Both the position numbers and the translations under genes were made by a program. 64,000 nt of DNA, taken from NCBI GenBank assembly GCA_902577425.1, contig CACGZD010000002.1:1-64000 (forward strand), in the 5' to 3' direction. Under the pieces are notes generated by a model. That model was not told the origin of the DNA. It did no database searches and saw only the letters and a list, made by a program, of their open reading frames with translations. Shown piece by piece: positions 36,779-48,632 of the stretch. Source of the DNA: an uncultured Alphaproteobacteria bacterium. Its GTDB lineage: Bacteria > Pseudomonadota > Alphaproteobacteria > HIMB59 > GCA-002718135. Position 1 is the stretch's first letter. Every line of letters starts with the position of its first letter.

Positions 36779-39700
36779 AAGAAATGATATTAAAAAGATA
36801 TTAATTATAGGTGCAGGACCTATTGTTATAGGCCAAGCCTGTGAGTTTGATTATTCTGGTGCCCAAGCCTGCAAATCCTTAAAAGAAGAAGGATATGAAA
36901 TTGTATTAATAAATTCAAATCCAGCTACTATTATGACTGATCCTGAATTAGCAAATAGAACTTACATTGAGCCCATAACTAAAGAATTTGTAGAAAAAAT
37001 AATAAAAATTGAAAAACCTGATGCATTGCTACCTACTATGGGTGGTCAAACAGCACTTAATGTCTCTATGGAATTATTTAATAATAATATTCTTGAAAAA
37101 TATAATGTAAAAATGATTGGAGCTAATCCAAAGGCTATAGAATTAGCAGAAGATAGACAGAAGTTTAAAGATGCTATGAAAGAAATAGGCCTTTCATGTC
37201 CTAAAAGCACAATAGTAAATAATATTGACAATGCTGAAAAAGTTAAAATAGATTTACAACTACCTTTAGTTATCAGGCCTAGTTTTACTTTAGGAGGTAC
37301 TGGCGGGGGAGTAGCTTATACAAATAGCGAATTTACAGAGTTGTGTAATAGAGGACTAAATGCAAGTCCAACAAGCCAAATTTTAATTGAAAAATCTGTA
37401 GCTGGATGGAAAGAATTTGAGATGGAAGTTGTAAGAGACTTTAAAGATAACTGTATCATAGTTTGTTCAATTGAAAATGTTGACCCAATGGGCGTTCATA
37501 CTGGAGATAGTATTACTGTCGCGCCATCCCTAACCTTAACCGATAAAGAATATCAACTTTTGCGAGATGCTAGTATTAAGGTTTTAAGAAAGATAGGAGT
37601 TGATACCGGAGGGTCTAATGTCCAATTTGCAATAAATCCTATTAATGGAGAAATAAATGTAATTGAAATGAATCCAAGAGTGAGCAGATCTTCTGCCCTA
37701 GCTTCAAAAGCTACAGGTTTTCCTATTGCCAAAATAGCGGCTAAATTAGCAATAGGTTACACATTAGATGAACTAAAAAATGATATTACTTCTACTACCC
37801 CAGCAAGTTTTGAGCCAAGTATAGATTATATTGTTAGTAAAATTCCTCGTTTCACTTTTGAAAAATTTACAGGAACAGACTCTAATTTAACTACTTCGAT
37901 GAAATCAGTTGGTGAAACAATGAGTATAGGAAGATCATTTTCTGAATCAATACAAAAAGGGTTTGCCTCGTTAGAATATGATTTGGATGGATTAGATTCG
38001 CCTAAAAACATTAATTTTAATAAAGATAACATAATTAATGAACTTAAACCACAATCTTCTCAGAGACTTTTAGTAATTGGAGAAGCAATTAGATTAAATA
38101 TAGACAAAAAAATTATTCAACAGATAACTAAATATGATCCTTGGTTTATAAATGAAATTGAAAAAATCATAAAATTAGAAAATATTATTAAAAAAGAAGA
38201 TTTAAATAAAAATTTACTTTTGTTAGCAAAGTCATATGGATTCACAGATAAAAAAATTGCAAAAATTAAAAAAATTGATGAAGATAAAATTAGGCAGTTA
38301 AGAAATGAAAATGAAATTCACCCTGTTTTTAGACTTGTCGATACTTGTGCAGGTGAATTTGATTCAAAAACACCTTATCTTTATTCTACCTATGATTGGA
38401 GTTTTGATAATCCAAAATTTTGTGAATCTAACCCAACAAATAAAAACAAAATAATAATCTTAGGAGGAGGTCCAAATAGAATAGGACAAGGAATAGAATT
38501 CGATTATTGTTGTGTCCATGCAGTTTATGCTCTTAAAGAAAAAAATATTGAAACAATAATGATAAACTGCAATCCTGAAACTGTATCAACAGACTATGAT
38601 ACTGCTGATAGACTTTATTTTGAACCATTAACTGCTGAAAGTGTTATTGAAATTTATAATAGAGAAAATTCAAATGGTAAAGTTCTTGGTGTTTATGTGC
38701 AATTTGGGGGTCAAACACCCCTAAAAATTGCAAAAGAACTTGAAGAAGCTGGTTTAAATATTCTAGGAACTTCTACAAAAGCCATCGATCTTGCAGAAGA
38801 TAGAGACCTTTTTAGTAACACTTTAAAAAAACTAAATATTCAACAACCTAAAAATGGGATAAGCAATAATTTACATGAAATTAAAAAAATAGCTAATGAA
38901 ATAAAATATCCAATTTTAATTCGACCTTCTTATGTTTTAGGTGGAAGAGCAATGGAAATTGCATATGACGATAATTCTCTAGAATTATTTTCTAAGAATG
39001 CTATGAATGTATCAGTAAATAATAATATTTTAATTGATCAATATTTAGAAAATGCAATAGAGTTTGATGTAGATTTACTAAGAGATCAAGATGGTCAAAT
39101 TTTTATTGCTGGTATAATGGAACATATTGAAGAAGCAGGTATTCATTCTGGAGATAGCGCTTGTTCTTTGCCGCCATTTTCAGTGAATGAAAAAGTGCAA
39201 AATCAAATTATTGACTGGGTATCTAAAATTGCAAATGAAATAAATGTTATAGGATTAATGAATACTCAATTAGCCTATAAAGACAATAATTTATACGTAC
39301 TAGAGGTTAACCCGAGAGCAAGCAGAACAGTTCCTTTTGTTGCAAAATCTATAGGAATACCAATAGCAAAATTAGCTTCTAAAATTATGGCTGGTGATTT
39401 ATTAAAAGACTTGTTGCCTTCTTTAGAAATAAAAAAGCTTACTAACTACAATGTAAAAGAATCAGTATTTCCTTTTAATAAGTTTGATGGAGTAGATTTA
39501 ATATTAGGCCCTGAAATGAAATCAACTGGAGAAGTTATGGGCATTGATAATAATTTTTTAAATGCTTATATTAAAAGTCAAATTGCTTCGGGTGTTAACT
39601 TACCAAATTATGGGAAGGTTTTTTTATCAATCGATAACGATAATAAAGATAAAATATTAAGTCTTGCAAAAAAATTAGTACATTTAAATTTTGAAATAAT

Positions 39701-40001
39701 AGCAACAAAAGGAACAGCTAATTTTTTAAAAGATAACAATATTTCAGTTAAAACAATAAATAAAGTAAAAGAGGGAAATCCACATATAGTAGATGCTCTA
39801 GTTAACAGTGAAATAAGTCTAGTTATTAATACTACAAAAACTCAGGGATCAATTAGAGATAGTTATAGCATAAGAAGAACAGCTTTAATGATTAATATAC
39901 CATACTACACCACTATAGCGGGAGCTAAAGTAGCAGTTAATGCTATAGAAAACTTGAAAAATCATGCTCTTACTGTAAAAAGTCTGCAGTCTTTGCACTA
40001 A
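36771..40001 (+). CDS. carB: Carbamoyl phosphate synthase large subunit
   Basis: 1076 aa, duplicated ATP-grasp domains; [36 protein letters not shown]. Confidence 0.97.
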   Translation: MPKRNDIKKILIIGAGPIVIGQACEFDYSGAQACKSLKEEGYEIVLINSNPATIMTDPELANRTYIEPITKEFVEKIIKIEKPDALLPTMGGQTALNVSMELFNNNILEKYNVKMIGANPKAIELAEDRQKFKDAMKEIGLSCPKSTIVNNIDNAEKVKIDLQLPLVIRPSFTLGGTGGGVAYTNSEFTELCNRGLNASPTSQILIEKSVAGWKEFEMEVVRDFKDNCIIVCSIENVDPMGVHTGDSITVAPSLTLTDKEYQLLRDASIKVLRKIGVDTGGSNVQFAINPINGEINVIEMNPRVSRSSALASKATGFPIAKIAAKLAIGYTLDELKNDITSTTPASFEPSIDYIVSKIPRFTFEKFTGTDSNLTTSMKSVGETMSIGRSFSESIQKGFASLEYDLDGLDSPKNINFNKDNIINELKPQSSQRLLVIGEAIRLNIDKKIIQQITKYDPWFINEIEKIIKLENIIKKEDLNKNLLLLAKSYGFTDKKIAKIKKIDEDKIRQLRNENEIHPVFRLVDTCAGEFDSKTPYLYSTYDWSFDNPKFCESNPTNKNKIIILGGGPNRIGQGIEFDYCCVHAVYALKEKNIETIMINCNPETVSTDYDTADRLYFEPLTAESVIEIYNRENSNGKVLGVYVQFGGQTPLKIAKELEEAGLNILGTSTKAIDLAEDRDLFSNTLKKLNIQQPKNGISNNLHEIKKIANEIKYPILIRPSYVLGGRAMEIAYDDNSLELFSKNAMNVSVNNNILIDQYLENAIEFDVDLLRDQDGQIFIAGIMEHIEEAGIHSGDSACSLPPFSVNEKVQNQIIDWVSKIANEINVIGLMNTQLAYKDNNLYVLEVNPRASRTVPFVAKSIGIPIAKLASKIMAGDLLKDLLPSLEIKKLTNYNVKESVFPFNKFDGVDLILGPEMKSTGEVMGIDNNFLNAYIKSQIASGVNLPNYGKVFLSIDNDNKDKILSLAKKLVHLNFEIIATKGTANFLKDNNISVKTINKVKEGNPHIVDALVNSEISLVINTTKTQGSIRDSYSIRRTALMINIPYYTTIAGAKVAVNAIENLKNHALTVKSLQSLH

Positions 40002-40040
40002 AAATATTGACTTTAAATTTATTACAGACATCATAAAAGT

Positions 40041-40514
40041 ATGAATAAAATTCCAATGACTTCTTCTGGATATGAAAAATTACAAGAAGAATTAAAAAAA
40101 CTAATAAATGAAGATAGGCCAAATATAATTGCTGCTATAGCTGAGGCTAGAAGTCATGGGGATCTTTCAGAAAATGCTGAATACCAATATGCAAAAGAAC
40201 AACAAAGTTTAATTGAAGGTAAAATCCAAGAACTTGAAAGTACTTCAGGATTAGCAGAGATTATAGATGTATCTCAATTATCAGGTAAGGAAATAAAATT
40301 TGGCGCTACTATAGAAATAGAAGACAATGACTCAGGAATTAAATCAAAATATCAAATTGTTGGTGAATATGAATCTGATATTAAAAACAAAAAACTTTCT
40401 ATAAATAGTCCATTAGCAAGAGGACTTATTGGGAAAACAAAAGATGATATTGTGGAAGTTGTTAGTCCAAAAGGGACTAAATCTTATAGTGTATTATCTG
40501 TAAAGTTTATTTAA
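40041..40514 (+). CDS. greA: Transcription elongation factor GreA
   Basis: MTSSGYEKLQEELK, ARSHGDLSENAEYQYAKEQQ, SPLARGLIGK. Confidence 0.97.
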   Translation: MNKIPMTSSGYEKLQEELKKLINEDRPNIIAAIAEARSHGDLSENAEYQYAKEQQSLIEGKIQELESTSGLAEIIDVSQLSGKEIKFGATIEIEDNDSGIKSKYQIVGEYESDIKNKKLSINSPLARGLIGKTKDDIVEVVSPKGTKSYSVLSVKFI

Positions 40515-40518
40515 ACAA

Positions 40519-41487
40519 TTGGATTTATCAAAAAAAAATATTTTAGTAATTACCGATGGATCAGATGGCATGATAAGTCAAGTAGTAGGACTTGCCCAAG
40601 AAATAAGTGAAAATATTAATTCAATTAAAACAAAAATAATTTTTCCTTGGTCAAAATTACAACCAGGACTTTTACCAATTTTTTCATGGATTTTTTTAAA
40701 TAATTTAAATTTTATTGATAAACCAGACATAATAATTTCTTGCGGTAGAAAAAGTGTTTTTCTTTCTATTTTTTTAAAAAAAAAATATAAAAAAATAATT
40801 AATATTCATATTCAAAATCCCAAAGTAAATTTTAAATATTTTAATTTTATTGTTCCTCCTCTGCATGATAATATCAAAGGAAAAAATGTTATAGAATCAA
40901 ACGGAGCTTTACATAAATTTAATAAAAAAGTTTTAGCACAAATAAATGATAAAAATTTTGATATACCTAAAGATAATTTAGTAAGTGTTATAATTGGAGG
41001 TGACAATAATCATTATTCATTTGACAAAAAAGAAATTGATGAATTAACTAAAAAAATTATCAAATTGAAACAACAAAATCCTAAATTTAATTTTTTAATT
41101 ATTACTTCTAGACGTACTAATGAAGATATGAATAAAAATTTGAAAAATAACCTTAAAAACATAGAAATAATTTGGGAGGATAAAAATAACAACCCATATA
41201 TTTTTGCTCTGAAATATTCTAATTTTTTTATAGTTAGCTCAGATTCTACATCTATGATTTCAGAATGTGGAATTACTGAAAAACCTATTTATGTTTTTCA
41301 CTTACCATTCAAAAGAAAAAGTGTAAGAATGGAAAAATTCCATGATCAGTTTGAAAAGATGAATATAACAAAGAAATTAACAGACCTTGGAGAATTAATC
41401 CCATGGTCTTATAAATCTCTTAATGAGTCAAAAAGAATCGCTGGTATTATCAAAAAAAGAATTATAAAAGAAATTGATGAATCTTAA
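40519..41487 (+). CDS. ELM1/GtrOC1-like (COG3660-type) protein
   Basis: TTG start inferred; LVITDGSDGMISQVVGLAQ, SCGRKSVFLSIFL, IQNPKVNF..FNFIVPPLHD, VVSSDSTSMISECG. Confidence 0.75.
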   Translation: MDLSKKNILVITDGSDGMISQVVGLAQEISENINSIKTKIIFPWSKLQPGLLPIFSWIFLNNLNFIDKPDIIISCGRKSVFLSIFLKKKYKKIINIHIQNPKVNFKYFNFIVPPLHDNIKGKNVIESNGALHKFNKKVLAQINDKNFDIPKDNLVSVIIGGDNNHYSFDKKEIDELTKKIIKLKQQNPKFNFLIITSRRTNEDMNKNLKNNLKNIEIIWEDKNNNPYIFALKYSNFFIVSSDSTSMISECGITEKPIYVFHLPFKRKSVRMEKFHDQFEKMNITKKLTDLGELIPWSYKSLNESKRIAGIIKKRIIKEIDES

Positions 41488-42091
41488 TAATACTCAAGAA
41501 CACGATGAACCTTTCAAACATTGGGAAATTTCTAAATGCTTAGATGATAAATCTTTAAATGAAATATGTTTAGCAAAGATACCTGAAGGAGATAGATCAT
41601 ATGATGGAACTAGAGCGGCAGATCATTCTGGTCAGGGTATTGATGGAAAACTTAGGCTTTTTATATCTAAAGAAAATAAAGATAATTTTCCTTATTTAAC
41701 AAAAATAATTAATGATCTTCAAAATAAAGAATTTTATAATAAAATTTCTAATATTATTGAAAAAGATTTATCAAATTCTTATGTTAGACTTGAAATTATA
41801 GCAGATAAAAAAGGTTTCTGGCTTAAACCTCATAAAGATATTCCTGAAAAACTTTTAACAATGATGATATGGGCAAATCCCTATAAAGAATCAGAAGAAC
41901 TTGGAACTGATTTATATGATAAAGATTTTCAAATTGTAAAAACAGTTAAATATAAACATAATTCAGGATATTTTTTTTCTTCAGGCAATGATACTTGGCA
42001 TGGTTTAGAATTAAAAAAGATTAAAAAAGAGAGAAGATGTATTCAAATTAACTATGTAAGTTTTGAAACAGATTGGCCTGTTATAAAATAA
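41474..42091 (+). CDS. Putative 2OG-Fe(II) oxygenase-like protein
   Basis: VRLEIIADKKGFWLKPHKDIPEK...DTWHGLEL..ERRCIQINYV is compatible with an H-x-D..H..R facial triad. Confidence 0.55.
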   Translation: MMNLNNTQEHDEPFKHWEISKCLDDKSLNEICLAKIPEGDRSYDGTRAADHSGQGIDGKLRLFISKENKDNFPYLTKIINDLQNKEFYNKISNIIEKDLSNSYVRLEIIADKKGFWLKPHKDIPEKLLTMMIWANPYKESEELGTDLYDKDFQIVKTVKYKHNSGYFFSSGNDTWHGLELKKIKKERRCIQINYVSFETDWPVIK

Positions 42092-42134
42092 AGCCTATAC
42101 TTGTTATTTATTTAATGATTATTATATTTATTTA

Positions 42135-43079
42135 ATGAAAGAAAAAATTAATACCGAAGTACTAATTATTGGATCTGGTCCAGCCGGTTATACTGCAGCA
42201 ATTTATGCAGCGCGAGCAAACCTTAAGCCGCATTTAGTTTCTGGTTTAGAACCTGGAGGACAATTAACAATCACTACTGATGTTGAAAACTATCCTGGGT
42301 ATGGAGACACTATTCAAGGACCTTGGTTAATGGAAGAAATGAAAAAACAGTCTTTAAATGTAGGTACTATTATCCATAATGATTTGGTGACAGAAGTAGA
42401 TTTTAATTCTTATCCTTTTATTTCTAAGACTGATTCAGGATTAATTTTTGAAAGCAAAACAGTTATAATATCTACAGGTGCCCAAGCAAGATGGCTTGGC
42501 ATTAAAAGTGAAGAAAAATTTAAAGGATATGGAATTTCAGCTTGTGCAACTTGTGATGGATTTTTTTTTAAAGATCAAAAAGTTGCTGTTATTGGAGGCG
42601 GTAATAGTGCGGTAGAAGAAGCACTTTATTTAACTAATTTTGCTTCAAAAGTAACATTAATTCATAGAAGAGACGAATTAAGGGCTGAAAAAATCTTACA
42701 AGATAGACTTTTTAAAAATCCAAAAATTAATGTCATTTGGAATAAAACTGTAGAAGAGTTTATTGGAGATGATGAAAAACCATCTTTAGAATTATTAGTT
42801 TTAAAAGATACTAAAGATAAATCTGAATCGAAGCTAAGTGTAAATGGTGCCTTTATTGCTATAGGTCATGATCCGTCAACTTCATTATTTATCAACAAAG
42901 TTCAAATGGATGAAGATAATTATATTATTACGAAACCAGATAGTACTGAAACAAGCATAGAAGGAATATATGCGGCGGGTGATGTGAAAGATAAAATTTA
43001 TAGGCAGGCTGTCACTGCTGCTGGAATGGGTTGTATGGCGGCTTTAGAAGCTGAAAAGTTTATAGCTAGTAAAAAATAG
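42135..43079 (+). CDS. trxB: Thioredoxin-disulfide reductase
   Basis: IIGSGPAGYTAAIYAARA, CATCDGFF, GGGNSAVEEALYL, GIYAAGDV. Confidence 0.96.
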   Translation: MKEKINTEVLIIGSGPAGYTAAIYAARANLKPHLVSGLEPGGQLTITTDVENYPGYGDTIQGPWLMEEMKKQSLNVGTIIHNDLVTEVDFNSYPFISKTDSGLIFESKTVIISTGAQARWLGIKSEEKFKGYGISACATCDGFFFKDQKVAVIGGGNSAVEEALYLTNFASKVTLIHRRDELRAEKILQDRLFKNPKINVIWNKTVEEFIGDDEKPSLELLVLKDTKDKSESKLSVNGAFIAIGHDPSTSLFINKVQMDEDNYIITKPDSTETSIEGIYAAGDVKDKIYRQAVTAAGMGCMAALEAEKFIASKK

Positions 43080-43205
43080 CTAACCTTGTCTGGCCTTCAT
43101 TCTGGGATTTTTTTTATTTATTATGTAAATTCTTCCTTTTCTTCTTACTAATTTACAGTCTTTATCCCTATTTTTTGCAGATTTTAAAGAACAACGTACT
43201 TTCAT
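43080..43205 (-). CDS. rpmJ: 50S ribosomal protein L36
   Basis: [41 protein letters not shown] (41 aa); internal ATG preferred over the 66-aa ORF start. Confidence 0.95.
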   Translation of the reverse strand: MKVRCSLKSAKNRDKDCKLVRRKGRIYIINKKNPRMKARQG

Positions 43206-43265
43206 AATAAAAATGCTATTAAATTCTATGCATACTTTTGTCAAATATATATTAGTTATAATTCT

Positions 43266-44852
43266 ATGAGAAAACTTCACATTCCAGGAAGATCTAATGT
43301 CATAGGTATGGATGGTTTAGCAGCAACTTCTCAACCATTAAGTACTCTAGAGGCAATAAATATACTTAAAAAGGGGGGGAATGCCATAGATGCAGCTATA
43401 GCTGCTTCAGCTGTTCAATCAGTAATAGAGCCTAATTCAACTGGAGTGGGAGGTGACTGTTTTGCATTAATAGCATTAAATGATAAAAATCCTATTGCTG
43501 TAAATGGTTCTGGTATTTCACCTAAAAATGCAAATTTAGAATATTTTAATAAAAATAGAATAAAAAAGATTAATCCAACAAGTCCTCATTCAGTAAATAT
43601 TCCTGGAGCAGTTCATGCATGGCATAAAATGCACCAAAAATTTGGAAAGTTAGATTTTAAAGAATTATTTATTGCAGCAGAAAATTATGCAAGAAATGGT
43701 TTTCCTGTTCATGAAGTTGTAGCGAAATCATGGAGTGAAAATTTAGATAAATTAAAAATTCATCCAATAAGTAAATTAACTTTTTTAAAAAATTCTAAAC
43801 CATACAAGTTTGGTGAAATTCATAAAAATGAAAGTTTAGCAAACACCCTTAATACTATAGCTAACAAAGGTGCTGAAGAATTCTACAAAGGATATATTGC
43901 TAGAGATATTGTAGATTCTTTAAATGCTATAGGGGGACTCCATAGTCTAGAAGACTTCTATAATCAAGATACAATATTTTCAGATAGCTTAAACTATAAT
44001 TACAAAAATTTAAATTTGCATCAATGTCCTCCAAATGGTCCTGGAATAACAGTTTTAGTGATGATGGGAATTTTAGAAAATTTTAACTTTTCTAATATAA
44101 ATCCAATGAGTTCTAAAAGATTTCATTTACAAGCTGAAGCATCAAAAATTGCTTATGAAGAAAGGGAAAGGGAAATAGGAGATCCTAAATTTGTCAATTA
44201 TGACTATTTAGAATTATTAAATAAAAATTATCTAAACTCACTTTCTTCAAAAATATCAATGAACAAAATATATAATCCAGAAAATTATAGTATCACTGCT
44301 CATCCAGATACAGTTTATATAACAGTCGTAGATAAAGATCAAAATGCTGTATCTTTTATTAACTCTATTTGCTTTGCTTTTGGAAGTGGAATTACTTCTA
44401 ATAAAACAGGTATTCTTCTCCAAAACAGAGGTGTAAATTTTAGATTAGAAGAAAATCATCCAAATGTTATTGAAGGAAATAAAAGACCTCTTCACACTAT
44501 AATACCTGGATTAGTTTTAGATAAAGAAAATAAAGTAATTTTATCATATGGTGTAATGGGTGGACAATATCAACCAGTTGGGCATTGTCATTTCTTACAA
44601 AACTTTTTTGATTTTGGCCTATCTGTTCAAGAGTCAATTGATTTTCCTAGAGCTTTCAATTTAGAAATGAAATATAAATTAGAAAAATCTATATCAACTG
44701 AAATATTTAAAGAACTTAAAAAACTTGGTCATAATGTCTCTTATGCCGATAATACTCATGGAGGTGGTCAAGCAATTTATATTAACAGACAATCAGGTAC
44801 TTTAATAGGAGGATCTGATTCAAGAAAAGACGGTTGTGCTATTGCTTATTAA
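43266..44852 (+). CDS. ggt: Gamma-glutamyltranspeptidase family protein
   Basis: [57 protein letters not shown]. Confidence 0.88.
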   Translation: MRKLHIPGRSNVIGMDGLAATSQPLSTLEAINILKKGGNAIDAAIAASAVQSVIEPNSTGVGGDCFALIALNDKNPIAVNGSGISPKNANLEYFNKNRIKKINPTSPHSVNIPGAVHAWHKMHQKFGKLDFKELFIAAENYARNGFPVHEVVAKSWSENLDKLKIHPISKLTFLKNSKPYKFGEIHKNESLANTLNTIANKGAEEFYKGYIARDIVDSLNAIGGLHSLEDFYNQDTIFSDSLNYNYKNLNLHQCPPNGPGITVLVMMGILENFNFSNINPMSSKRFHLQAEASKIAYEEREREIGDPKFVNYDYLELLNKNYLNSLSSKISMNKIYNPENYSITAHPDTVYITVVDKDQNAVSFINSICFAFGSGITSNKTGILLQNRGVNFRLEENHPNVIEGNKRPLHTIIPGLVLDKENKVILSYGVMGGQYQPVGHCHFLQNFFDFGLSVQESIDFPRAFNLEMKYKLEKSISTEIFKELKKLGHNVSYADNTHGGGQAIYINRQSGTLIGGSDSRKDGCAIAY

Positions 44853-45886
44853 ATTTTGCCAAAAGTATCATTATATTGATTATTAACTCTTACAAATGTT
44901 GTACATTTACTTAATTGTTTTAATGTCGGGGCGCCTACGTAGGTACAGCTACTTCTAACTCCTCCTAGTATATCTTTAACTGTTGTTTCTAGATTTTCTC
45001 TTAGAGGTATAGAAACCTTTTTGCCTTCAGAAGATCTATAATCCGCGAGGCCTCCATAATGTTTAGTATTAGCTTCTTCTGAGCTTGAACCATAAAATTC
45101 TATAAAATTTTGACCATTCTTACTAATTACTTTGCCCCCTCCTTCTTTATGACCCGCAAGCATTCCGCCAAGCATTACAAAATCAGCCCCTCCTCCAAAA
45201 GCTTTTGCTACATCTCCAGGACATGTGCATCCTCCATCTGCAATCATATGTGCCCCAAGTCCATGAGCTGCATCAGCACATTCAATTACGGCACTTAATT
45301 GAGGGTAGCCTACTCCAGTCTGTATTCTGGTTGTACAAACACTTCCAGGGCCTATACCTACTTTAACTATATCTGCGCCACTAAGAATTAATTCTTGAGT
45401 CATATCTGCTGTTACAACATTTCCAGCAATAATAGTTTTAGATGGATATTTATCTCTTACAGAAGAAACAAATTTACTAAAATTTTCAGAATACCCATTA
45501 GCTACATCTATACATATAAATTGAATATAAGTGTGTTGACTAATAATTGAGTTTAATCTTTCATAACTTTTTTCACTTGTGCCACAACTTAAAGCTATAT
45601 AATTAAAAATATCTTTAATTTCTGAAAATGCGCTAATTGATTCCAGATTATGTTGTTTGGTCAATGCAGTAACAATATCAAATTTTGATAAACTTTTTGC
45701 AACTTCAAGTTCACCAACACCATCCATGTTAGATGCCATTATAGGTATACCTGTCCACTCACGGTTTGAGTACTTGAATTGATATGTTCTTGAAAGATCA
45801 ACTTCTTTTCTGCTTTTTAGGGTGCTTCTTTTAGGCCTAAAAAGGACATCTGAGTAGTCTAGTTTTATTTCTTCTTCAATTCGCAT
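44849..45886 (-). CDS. guaC: GMP reductase
   Basis: [54 protein letters not shown]. Confidence 0.92.
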   Translation of the reverse strand: MRIEEEIKLDYSDVLFRPKRSTLKSRKEVDLSRTYQFKYSNREWTGIPIMASNMDGVGELEVAKSLSKFDIVTALTKQHNLESISAFSEIKDIFNYIALSCGTSEKSYERLNSIISQHTYIQFICIDVANGYSENFSKFVSSVRDKYPSKTIIAGNVVTADMTQELILSGADIVKVGIGPGSVCTTRIQTGVGYPQLSAVIECADAAHGLGAHMIADGGCTCPGDVAKAFGGGADFVMLGGMLAGHKEGGGKVISKNGQNFIEFYGSSSEEANTKHYGGLADYRSSEGKKVSIPLRENLETTVKDILGGVRSSCTYVGAPTLKQLSKCTTFVRVNNQYNDTFGKI

Positions 45887-45967
45887 AGCAGAAAGAGTTT
45901 ATTTAAGTTATTAATACATATATTCTAATAAATTATTTTTATAATACAACAATAGTAAATTATTTTT

Positions 45968-46849
45968 ATGCAATTAAATAAGTTAATAAATGCTGAAAAA
46001 AAAGAATTTGACAGATCTTATATAAAATTTCTTCAATCTCATTTATCCAAAGAAGTTCTATCAAAAGCAATGATATATGGATCAATAAATGGAGGTAAAA
46101 GAATTAGACCATTTTTAGTTTCGACATTTGCAAAAATATCAAAAATTAAAAAAAAAAGTTATAGAAGAATATCTTTTGCTATCGAATCTATTCACTCATA
46201 TTCTCTAATTCATGATGATTTGCCAAGTATGGATAATGATGATTATAGAAGGGGAAAATTAAGTACTCACAAAAAATTTAACGAAGCTGTAGCAATACTT
46301 GCTGGAGATGCTCTTCATGATTTAGCTTTTGAAATTCTTTCTGATATTAAAACTCATCCCAGTTCTAAAAAAAGAATATTAATAATTAATGAACTAGCAA
46401 AAACCTTAGGTTCCCAAGGTCTCGCTGGTGGTCAATCATTAGATTTACTTTATGAAAATAATATTGTTAGTACATCAAAAATAATCAAAATGTATAAAAT
46501 GAAAACTTCTAAACTTTTTAGTTTTTGTTGTGTTGCCCCTTTTATAATTGCTAACAAAAATAAAAAAGAAATAAAATTTGCTTATGATTTTGGTCAAATA
46601 TTTGGATTATTATTTCAAATTACTGATGACTTGCTAGATGAAGATCAAGATTTTAAATCTCTAGGAAAAACTCCCGGAAAAGATAAGAAGCAAGGTAAAA
46701 GTACATTATCGTCATTAAAGAATAGAGAAAAAATAAAAATTTTCTGTATGAATGAAATTAAGAAATTCGAAAATAGAAATAAGAAATATCTAATTAAAAA
46801 TCATTTACTTAAAAGATTAATTTATTACAATTTAGAAAGGTTTAATTGA
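45968..46849 (+). CDS. ispA: Farnesyl/geranylgeranyl-type polyprenyl diphosphate synthase
   Basis: GGKRIRPFLV, LIHDDLPSMDNDDYRRG, FQITDDLLDEDQD. Confidence 0.93.
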   Translation: MQLNKLINAEKKEFDRSYIKFLQSHLSKEVLSKAMIYGSINGGKRIRPFLVSTFAKISKIKKKSYRRISFAIESIHSYSLIHDDLPSMDNDDYRRGKLSTHKKFNEAVAILAGDALHDLAFEILSDIKTHPSSKKRILIINELAKTLGSQGLAGGQSLDLLYENNIVSTSKIIKMYKMKTSKLFSFCCVAPFIIANKNKKEIKFAYDFGQIFGLLFQITDDLLDEDQDFKSLGKTPGKDKKQGKSTLSSLKNREKIKIFCMNEIKKFENRNKKYLIKNHLLKRLIYYNLERFN

Positions 46850-47249
46850 TAAATAATTTTTTAGATATAAAAATTCCTAAAGCAGCTGAACTTCCAGAAA
46901 GCAAACCTCCCCATATAGTATCTACAAAAACAACATACGGTGACCAGTTTTTAACAGTTGCCATATTTGTAAAATTGTATGTTCCATATGCTACTACTCC
47001 AAAAATAATGCCAGTCCAAAAAGCATGGAAAATTGATTCTTTTTCTAATGCAGGCTGAATGATAATAATCATTAAACCAAACATATAAATTAAATAAAAC
47101 AATATAGCAGCCCATAAAATGGGTTTATCCAAAAGCAAAGAACCTAATTGTGGTCTATAAAAAAATTTTACAGAATATGAGAGCCACAAAACATCAATAA
47201 TTAAGAAAATTATTGAAGCAAATAAAAATGATGTGATAAGTATTTTCAT
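46842..47249 (-). CDS. DUF2177-like membrane protein
   Basis: Four predicted TM segments; GIIFGVVAYGTYNFTNMATVKNW..VFVDTIWGG. Confidence 0.8.
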   Translation of the reverse strand: MKILITSFLFASIIFLIIDVLWLSYSVKFFYRPQLGSLLLDKPILWAAILFYLIYMFGLMIIIIQPALEKESIFHAFWTGIIFGVVAYGTYNFTNMATVKNWSPYVVFVDTIWGGLLSGSSAALGIFISKKLFIN

Positions 47250-47305
47250 AGGCTTAATTTAGCTTTATATATTTATATTTCAATATTAAAAATTCTTATT
47301 TCTAA

Positions 47306-48322
47306 TTAAATTGCTTCAAATAAAAATGAATAACAAGTTTTCCATATATTTTTTTTATATAAATTTATAACGGTTGGGACTCCTTTTTTATTTATAGGAT
47401 TTTCTTTATTACAAGAAACATGAGTAGATAATCCAAAAGCAGAAGTTATTGGTTCTAACCCAACTGTTAAATTTTTTTCATTCCACGGATATTCTGTTCT
47501 ACCTTTATTGCTTACCCACATTAATAATGAAGAGAAATGATTTGGATTCCACTTATATGAAAACTTATAATTATCTAAATAGTTTTCAATTGATATATTT
47601 CCATCTATTCCACATAATTGAAATAAATCTTCAAAATTACCAGAAAAAGGAGGTTGAGATAAATCAAAAATTTCACCATCAAAACCTTCAACCTCTTTAA
47701 TAGATTGAAATTCTTTACCTATTGATCCAAGGGACCTGCCAGGTAAAAATAAACCGGGATAAGTTAATCCAAATTTAAAATTTCCAGGAATAATTCTAAT
47801 TTTATTTTTTTCTTCTGGAATATTGATCATTGGATGAAAGCCTATTGGTAATTGACAATCTTTTTTTACAGCAATATTAAGTGAACAATTTATTAAAGAC
47901 TTTTCATAATCTTCAATACTTATAGTTCTCTCTAAATATTCAACATAATCATTTTCAGGATATATAATTTTAAAAGTTGCACTTGAGGATGATCGCTGCT
48001 CTAAATTCCAAATATTATTTGCAGAATAGCCATGAGGATCATTTACAATGTATGGTTCCTCTGAATAAGATTTTTTCCAATCTTCTGAGATATTTTCTAT
48101 AGGCGTGTTTATACCAAAAGGAACACAAGGGAAATCACCTCTTAAGTTTCTTAAAATTCCAGGAAGTTGAGAAAACTTTTTTGGATCTTTATCAGGCCAT
48201 TGACATGTATGGAGAGGAGAAATAATTTTGTCTTTATGATAAAACTCTGGGACCATCATACATCCCAAAAGATAAATTTTAACCTTTCCTTTTTTCCATT
48301 TTAATTCAATGAAATCGCTCAT
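47306..48322 (-). CDS. Galactose mutarotase-like / aldose-epimerase superfamily protein
   Basis: Beta-rich, QLPIGFHPMINIPE, VGLEPITSAFG; family-level call only. Confidence 0.55.
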   Translation of the reverse strand: MSDFIELKWKKGKVKIYLLGCMMVPEFYHKDKIISPLHTCQWPDKDPKKFSQLPGILRNLRGDFPCVPFGINTPIENISEDWKKSYSEEPYIVNDPHGYSANNIWNLEQRSSSSATFKIIYPENDYVEYLERTISIEDYEKSLINCSLNIAVKKDCQLPIGFHPMINIPEEKNKIRIIPGNFKFGLTYPGLFLPGRSLGSIGKEFQSIKEVEGFDGEIFDLSQPPFSGNFEDLFQLCGIDGNISIENYLDNYKFSYKWNPNHFSSLLMWVSNKGRTEYPWNEKNLTVGLEPITSAFGLSTHVSCNKENPINKKGVPTVINLYKKNIWKTCYSFLFEAI

Positions 48323-48380
48323 ATATTTAATATAAAATATTTATGTATATATATCTAGAAATTTAAGCCTATAATCAATT

Positions 48381-48632
48381 ATGGAAATAACAATATCTTT
48401 AATTGCTTTAATTTTATGTTGGATATGGATAGAAAGCATTGTTATTTTATCAACAATTAATAATAAAAAAGTTAAAAGGCATAATAATTTATCTTTAAAT
48501 AAATTTAGATGGATTTTAAGAATAATAATAATATTACTTTTTTTTCTTGTGATAATTTATATGTTTTATTTTGAAAATGAAAAACTTAGAAATTCAATAA
48601 GTTTTTGTTTAAATATAATAAATATTAGATGA
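48381..48632 (+). CDS. Small hypothetical membrane protein
   Basis: Two hydrophobic segments; ATGA-type overlap with the downstream MFS gene supports translation. Confidence 0.55.
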   Translation: MEITISLIALILCWIWIESIVILSTINNKKVKRHNNLSLNKFRWILRIIIILLFFLVIIYMFYFENEKLRNSISFCLNIINIR

